A stretch of DNA of 64,000 nt. Source: Shewanella indica (GTDB lineage Bacteria > Pseudomonadota > Gammaproteobacteria > Enterobacterales > Shewanellaceae). The DNA lies in the NCBI RefSeq assembly GCF_002836975.1, contig NZ_NIJK01000047.1, forward strand, positions 186,001 through 250,000, read 5' to 3'. The position numbers were made by a program, and so were the translations under genes. The first letter of the stretch is position 1. Each line of letters begins with the position of its first letter. Of this stretch, positions 60,391-64,000 are shown piece by piece. The notes below the pieces were generated by a model. That model had not been told where the DNA came from and made no database searches. It saw only the letters and a program-made list of their open reading frames with translations.

Positions 60391-61340
60391 TCCAAGGATA
60401 TCGAGAGGTTAAGGTGGCTTAGGAGCAAAAGTTACCTTAAACCTGGGGATTACCGGTAATAACACTCCAGATTTCAAACAGCTGCACATATAAATGCGTA
60501 CAATGTATATTATGTTAAATAGAGTCTGAATGAATCTATCTACATATATTCTTTTATTCTTTCTGCTTTCCCTACAAATCCATGCCCCCGCACCCTGCAT
60601 CATGGATGCCTGTCTCATGTAAAACATACAATAACCAAGAATGTCCTGAGTTGAGTTAAGCCCAACCGCCGTTGCGTTGACTCGGATTTTACGGCAGCCT
60701 TTAAGTCTACTTTCTCATATTGCTTATTTTGCAACTACACCAGATAGTTACTGACGTCATTAAGACTAAGTACTTGCCACCGATTTGCCCCATCAATTTA
60801 ATTAATTTGTCCCACTTAGCTTATGAGTTGCTTTCCCCATAACCCTTGCTTCATCGCGATTGTCTCTACACCTTATAGCTAGCTGGTCTGAAATAACCAG
60901 GATCTCGGATGCTTTACTCTATTCAACATAGTTATCAAGAGGCTAAGTTTCCATTTGTCGGTCAAATGGCTCCGGTAATTCCAGTGACCTCAACAATGCA
61001 TTGAGCTATGAACGACATCCCTGAATACCAGATTAGATCCTCCATTGGAGATGTTCCCAAGAAAGGCTTACAGCGCCTTTAAACAACAGCTGTCAATCAA
61101 AAATGCAGTGCCAGCTCCACATAGCGGCTTAACTTCCTGGCCACGACCATATGTGGGGTCACATCCCCAGTCTCATTTCAAAGGTTTGATGTGAGTTATT
61201 CATAGGTTTAAGCATTAATATCAGTAGCCTGTGTTTAAGCCAGCTCTAATTGTAAATGCGAACAAATATCATTTAATGATTCTAGTACTTGTGCTATGTT
61301 GCTATTCTTCATCAAACCACTTCTTCGGACATCGCAACTC
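60391..61340. other. 950-bp AT-rich gene-free block
   Basis: No frame looks coding: open stretches lack ribosome sites and family motifs. A 12-bp palindrome ATTACCGGTAAT is at 60449-60460. A 13-bp palindrome ATCATTTAATGAT (61268-61280) near the right end could be a degenerate Fur site for the PepSY genes. The composition contrasts with both flanks. It may be the decayed remains of an inserted segment, but I cannot identify any element. Confidence 0.5.
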
Positions 61341-61598
61341 ATGTGGTACCTCCTGTTGATCCTGGCGATGACCCTGGGTTCACTGCTTATCTATTTAGGC
61401 AGTAAACACCAGGCCTTGCTTGCCAAACCTTTGCCCTGGCAGGCCAATCTACTGGGCACTTTATTATTGCTGCTGACTCTGCTCGGCTGGGGTTTACTGC
61501 TGACGGCTTCGGCCGCACTGTTCTTTTGGCTAATGTTGCTTTCCATGCTGCTGGGCTCCCTGCCCTTTATTTCCCTGCTCAAGGGAGACAACGAATGA
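61341..61598 (+). CDS. small membrane protein, DUF3325-like
   Basis: 85 residues from ATG 61341 (an in-frame ATG at 61296 would add 15). Three predicted helices with the pattern LIYLGSKHQALLAKPLPW between the first two, as in DUF3325 proteins that precede PepSY genes in iron-uptake loci. Its stop overlaps the next ATG (ATGA). Function unknown; membrane partner of the PepSY protein is inferred. Confidence 0.65.
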   Translation: MWYLLLILAMTLGSLLIYLGSKHQALLAKPLPWQANLLGTLLLLLTLLGWGLLLTASAALFFWLMLLSMLLGSLPFISLLKGDNE

Positions 61599-61882
61599 CA
61601 ACCATTAAAAAAGATAAAATCCGCCCTGATTGGCTGGGGAAAACCCTTGCCGGCGCCTTGCTGGGCTTTGCACTGGCAGTAGCACTCAGTGGTATCTTTG
61701 CCTGGGTGGGGCCTGGTGGAATAGATGCCAAAGATAAGGTGCAATTCAATATGTGGCTGATAGCGCCACTCTGGCTTTCATTCTTCAGCTTCAGCTATTT
61801 GTTCTACAGTGCCCGCCGCGCCATTTTCTGGTTAATGGCGGCCAACCTGCTTGCATGGCTGTTGCTATGGTGGGTTAAGTAA
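61595..61882 (+). CDS. small membrane protein of the PepSY locus (DUF3649-like)
   Basis: 95 residues, about three membrane helices: LAGALLGFALAVALSGIFAWV, MWLIAPLWLSFFSFSYLFY and IFWLMAANLLAWLLLWW. It stands between the DUF3325-like and PepSY genes with a 4-bp overlap upstream and none downstream, so the three are one operon. The DUF3649 name is tentative and comes mostly from context. Confidence 0.65.
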   Translation: MTTIKKDKIRPDWLGKTLAGALLGFALAVALSGIFAWVGPGGIDAKDKVQFNMWLIAPLWLSFFSFSYLFYSARRAIFWLMAANLLAWLLLWWVK

Positions 61883-63520
61883 ATGCAGATCCGCAGCGAT
61901 ATTCTCAGAATTTATCAAACACTTCATACCTGGGTGGGCATACTGGCCGGGATTTTACTGTTTATCGGTTTTTATGCCGGCGCCCTGACCATGTTCAAGG
62001 AAGAGATTGCCGCCTGGTCATCACCACCGCAAACCATTTTGCCACAGGTAAAACTGGAACAGATGGACCAACTACTCAGCGAAGCCAGAGCGCAACACCC
62101 TGAGTTAAGTAAGGGTTTCAGCCTCCATATTGCCAGCGACAAGCATTCGCCTTTGAGTTGGTACGCCTCCGGCAGTGAGCGGCAATGGGGTCTGGGCGAT
62201 GAGCTTTGGCATGCCAGTTTAAACAATCAAGGTGAGCTCATCTCCCATAAGGAACCCAAGAGCCAACTGGCACGCTTGATAGATGAGCTGCACCGCACCG
62301 GCGGTATTCCTGGTGATATGGGACACGAGCAGCTCGGTGCTTATTTTATGGGGGTTGCCGGCATTCTCTATTTTCTGGCGTTGGTTTCCGGGGTGATCTT
62401 CCTGCTGCCAACTCTGGTGAAAACGCTGTTTGCCTTAAGGCGCAAGAAAGGCCCCAATCGTTTTTGGCTCGACAGCCACAACCTGCTTGGCATCACTGCC
62501 CTGCCATTTCATATCATTATCAGTGTGACTGTGGTGGTGTTTGTGTTTCACGATCAATTGTACGGCGCCTTGGGGCAGTTTGTTTATGGCGATAAGCCGA
62601 TGTTCAACCGCGAAGCGCCCAAGGGCGAAGTTCGCTCACTGAGCACCCTGCCCCCGGTAACTGAACTGGTTGCTCGGGCCGAAAGCTTTGCGCCCGGTTA
62701 TCAGGCACTCAGTTTGACCTATATGGGTATGGATACTCCGACGCCCATGGTCCGGATGGCCATGTATAACGAAGAAGCCTTGATGCGCGGCCCCATAGGT
62801 GACTTCCTTTATATCAATCCCTACACCTTTGAGGTAGGCAACAGCACCTTTACTCCGGGTGAAGAAGGCGTTTGGGGCCGGATGGTTTCGGTGTTCTTTG
62901 GGCTTCACTTTGGCTCCTACGGCGGCTATCCCGGTCGCTGGCTCTATTTTTTCCTCGGAATGAGTGGTGCCATACTGTTTTACAGCGGTAATCTGTTATG
63001 GCTGGAAAAGCGCCGCAGTAAACAGCGCAAGGGAGAGCCTATTCCACAGCAACCAAGAAGAGTCAGGCTCCTTGGGGCCGCTACTGTGGGAATTTGCTTG
63101 GGTTCAATGTTAGGCGTTGCGCTGGCCATGTTGCTGGGCAAATGGGGATATGCTCATGTAGAGAATATCAATCATCTCTATCTGTGGAGCTACTACGCCA
63201 GTTTCCTTTTCGCCCTGGCTTATGCTTTCTGGCGTGGTGCTGCCAGAGCCGCGGTAACGCTGCAAGCACTATCGGCGCTGGTCTGTGTGGCAATGCCGCT
63301 GACATCCATGCTGGCGTTGCTGGCACCCGGCCTTGGAATTTGGGCACCGCAGACCCCGGGCACCTGGGCGGTGGATCTTACTGCATTCGGTTTTGCCGCC
63401 ATCTTTGCCTTTGGCGCACTCAAAACCTTTAAACGTGCGACCCAGGGTCCGACTGACAGTATCTGGGCCATGCCGCAAAAACAGCCTGTTGCTGGGCTGC
63501 AAACCAGCATTCAGTCTTAG
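61883..63520 (+). CDS. PepSY-associated transmembrane protein
   Basis: 545 residues. The start LRIYQTLHTWVGILAGILLFIGFYAGALTMFKEEIAAW is the PepSY_TM signature with a His that may bind heme. Periplasmic loops alternate with helices at ~15-37, ~150-180, ~205-235 and ~345-370, followed by four more helices to ~520. Related proteins act as inner-membrane ferric-siderophore reductases beside TonB-dependent receptors; this is inferred, as no receptor is in view. The start follows the previous stop with no gap. Confidence 0.88.
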   Translation: MQIRSDILRIYQTLHTWVGILAGILLFIGFYAGALTMFKEEIAAWSSPPQTILPQVKLEQMDQLLSEARAQHPELSKGFSLHIASDKHSPLSWYASGSERQWGLGDELWHASLNNQGELISHKEPKSQLARLIDELHRTGGIPGDMGHEQLGAYFMGVAGILYFLALVSGVIFLLPTLVKTLFALRRKKGPNRFWLDSHNLLGITALPFHIIISVTVVVFVFHDQLYGALGQFVYGDKPMFNREAPKGEVRSLSTLPPVTELVARAESFAPGYQALSLTYMGMDTPTPMVRMAMYNEEALMRGPIGDFLYINPYTFEVGNSTFTPGEEGVWGRMVSVFFGLHFGSYGGYPGRWLYFFLGMSGAILFYSGNLLWLEKRRSKQRKGEPIPQQPRRVRLLGAATVGICLGSMLGVALAMLLGKWGYAHVENINHLYLWSYYASFLFALAYAFWRGAARAAVTLQALSALVCVAMPLTSMLALLAPGLGIWAPQTPGTWAVDLTAFGFAAIFAFGALKTFKRATQGPTDSIWAMPQKQPVAGLQTSIQS

Positions 63521-63545
63521 TCCATTCGTTTGAATCAAACCATAA

Positions 63546-63570
63546 CAAAAGCCCGCGATGCGGGCTTTTG
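63546..63570. terminator. bidirectional terminator between the PepSY operon and the argO-like gene
   Basis: CAAAAGCCCGC and GCGGGCTTTTG form an 11-bp stem with a GAT loop; A and T runs serve both strands. Confidence 0.9.
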
Positions 63571-63596
63571 TGTTTTGCAAAATACTTAAGCTTGCC

Positions 63597-64000
63597 TCAG
63601 AAACCCCTACCCTGAAAATAGGGCCACAGGATAGCCAAGGCGATTGACCACATGGTCAACCAGATAAATCTGTCCAGATAACGCCAGGCCGCGGGACGGC
63701 TGAACACGGGAGCCAACAGGCGCGCACCAAAGCTCAAACTAAAGAACCAGATAAAGGAAGCCAGCACGGCCCCGGCACCAAACCAGCCCCTGACCTCGGT
63801 ATCAAACTTTGTGCTTATGCTGCCCAGTAAAACCACAGTATCCAGATAAAGATGCGGGTTCAAAAAGCTTATCGCCAAGGTGGTGATCATCGCCTTGCGA
63901 AATGAATCCGCGGCTTCGGTATCCCCTGTCTGCAATCCTTGACTCTTGAACGAGGAACGCAGCGCATTAAAGCCGTACCACAGCAGAAAGGCTGCACCGC
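63597..64000 (-). CDS. LysE/ArgO-family amino-acid exporter, 3' part (5' end outside window)
   Basis: About 134 C-terminal residues are visible, beginning in AAFLLWYGFNALRSSF and ending RGF. LNPHLYLDTVVLLGSIS matches the conserved Asn-Pro-His...Asp segment of ArgO, and three or more helices follow. The family exports basic amino acids such as arginine and lysine. The start and first helices lie beyond base 64000. Confidence 0.9.
   Translation of the reverse strand, partial: GAAFLLWYGFNALRSSFKSQGLQTGDTEAADSFRKAMITTLAISFLNPHLYLDTVVLLGSISTKFDTEVRGWFGAGAVLASFIWFFSLSFGARLLAPVFSRPAAWRYLDRFIWLTMWSIALAILWPYFQGRGF

Noticed and set aside
60409-60627. 72-codon frame on the minus strand in the gene-free block
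   Set aside because: No ribosome site, no similarity and atypical composition; probably chance.
60900-61240. Possible insertion-sequence remnant
   Set aside because: Translations of both strands were scanned for transposase motifs; only short unlinked stretches between stops appear, with no terminal repeats.

Overview
The window is a chromosomal segment of a gammaproteobacterium, most likely Shewanella. This rests on gene order (gyrA-serC-aroA-cmk-rpsA-ihfB-lapAB-pyrF; thrS-infC-rpmI-rplT; lrp-ftsK-lolA-rarA-crcB-serS), a cbb3 oxidase locus next to an EtrA/FNR-type regulator and uspE, and close protein similarity to Escherichia and Vibrio orthologues. The species cannot be fixed from the sequence alone. 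No prophage, CRISPR array or complete insertion sequence is visible.

Layout. 1-12.6 kb: 3' part of gyrA, serC, a convergent aspartate/aromatic aminotransferase, then aroA, cmk, rpsA, ihfB, lapA-lapB, pyrF, a dienoyl-CoA-reductase-like SDR, a DUF2058 protein and a CPXCG zinc-ribbon protein. 12.7-19 kb: the translation cluster thrS-infC-rpmI-rplT, with an apparent tRNA-Thr-mimic operator ahead of thrS and an AUA start for infC; then trxB, ald and divergent lrp. 19-25.6 kb: ftsK, lolA, rarA, crcB, serS and a 40-residue membrane peptide. 25.6-30.1 kb: tusDCBE, yccA, and the divergent punR/punC pair (purine nucleoside export). 30.2-31.2 kb: tRNA-Ser(UGA) followed by six tandem 143/144-bp repeats, each carrying the 3' part of that tRNA and a terminator; this is the most unusual structure in the window. 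31.3-34.6 kb: gcvR-bcp, diverging from dapA-bamC. 35-39.2 kb: an RND efflux pair. 39.2-46.1 kb: accessory-looking genes (an unknown membrane protein, a DUF3080 lipoprotein, a small protein behind a structured leader, a periplasmic-sensor diguanylate cyclase, dgt, a membrane-anchored unknown). 46.3-56.5 kb: ttcA, uspE, fnr/etrA and the cbb3 oxidase locus (ccoNOQP, then ccoH-ccoI-ccoS and a DsbD_2/TauE-like gene) with two FNR boxes upstream. 56.5-64 kb: a lipoprotein, an HD-GYP response regulator, a Fur-box-preceded Cys-rich peptide, an orphan tyrosine recombinase, a 950-bp gene-free block, a three-gene PepSY membrane locus and the 3' part of an argO-like exporter.

How genes fit together. The fnr-cco segment is a coherent microaerobic respiration module: oxidase subunits, a copper-loading P-type ATPase, assembly factors, and the O2-sensing regulator whose sites lie upstream. 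The lap, ftsK and thrS clusters are conserved housekeeping operons. tusBCDE (tRNA 2-thiouridine) and ttcA (2-thiocytidine) both serve tRNA thiolation. Two c-di-GMP genes, a GGEEF cyclase and an HD-GYP phosphodiesterase, act in opposite directions. All functional names come from recognising family motifs and remembered homologues; no database search was run.
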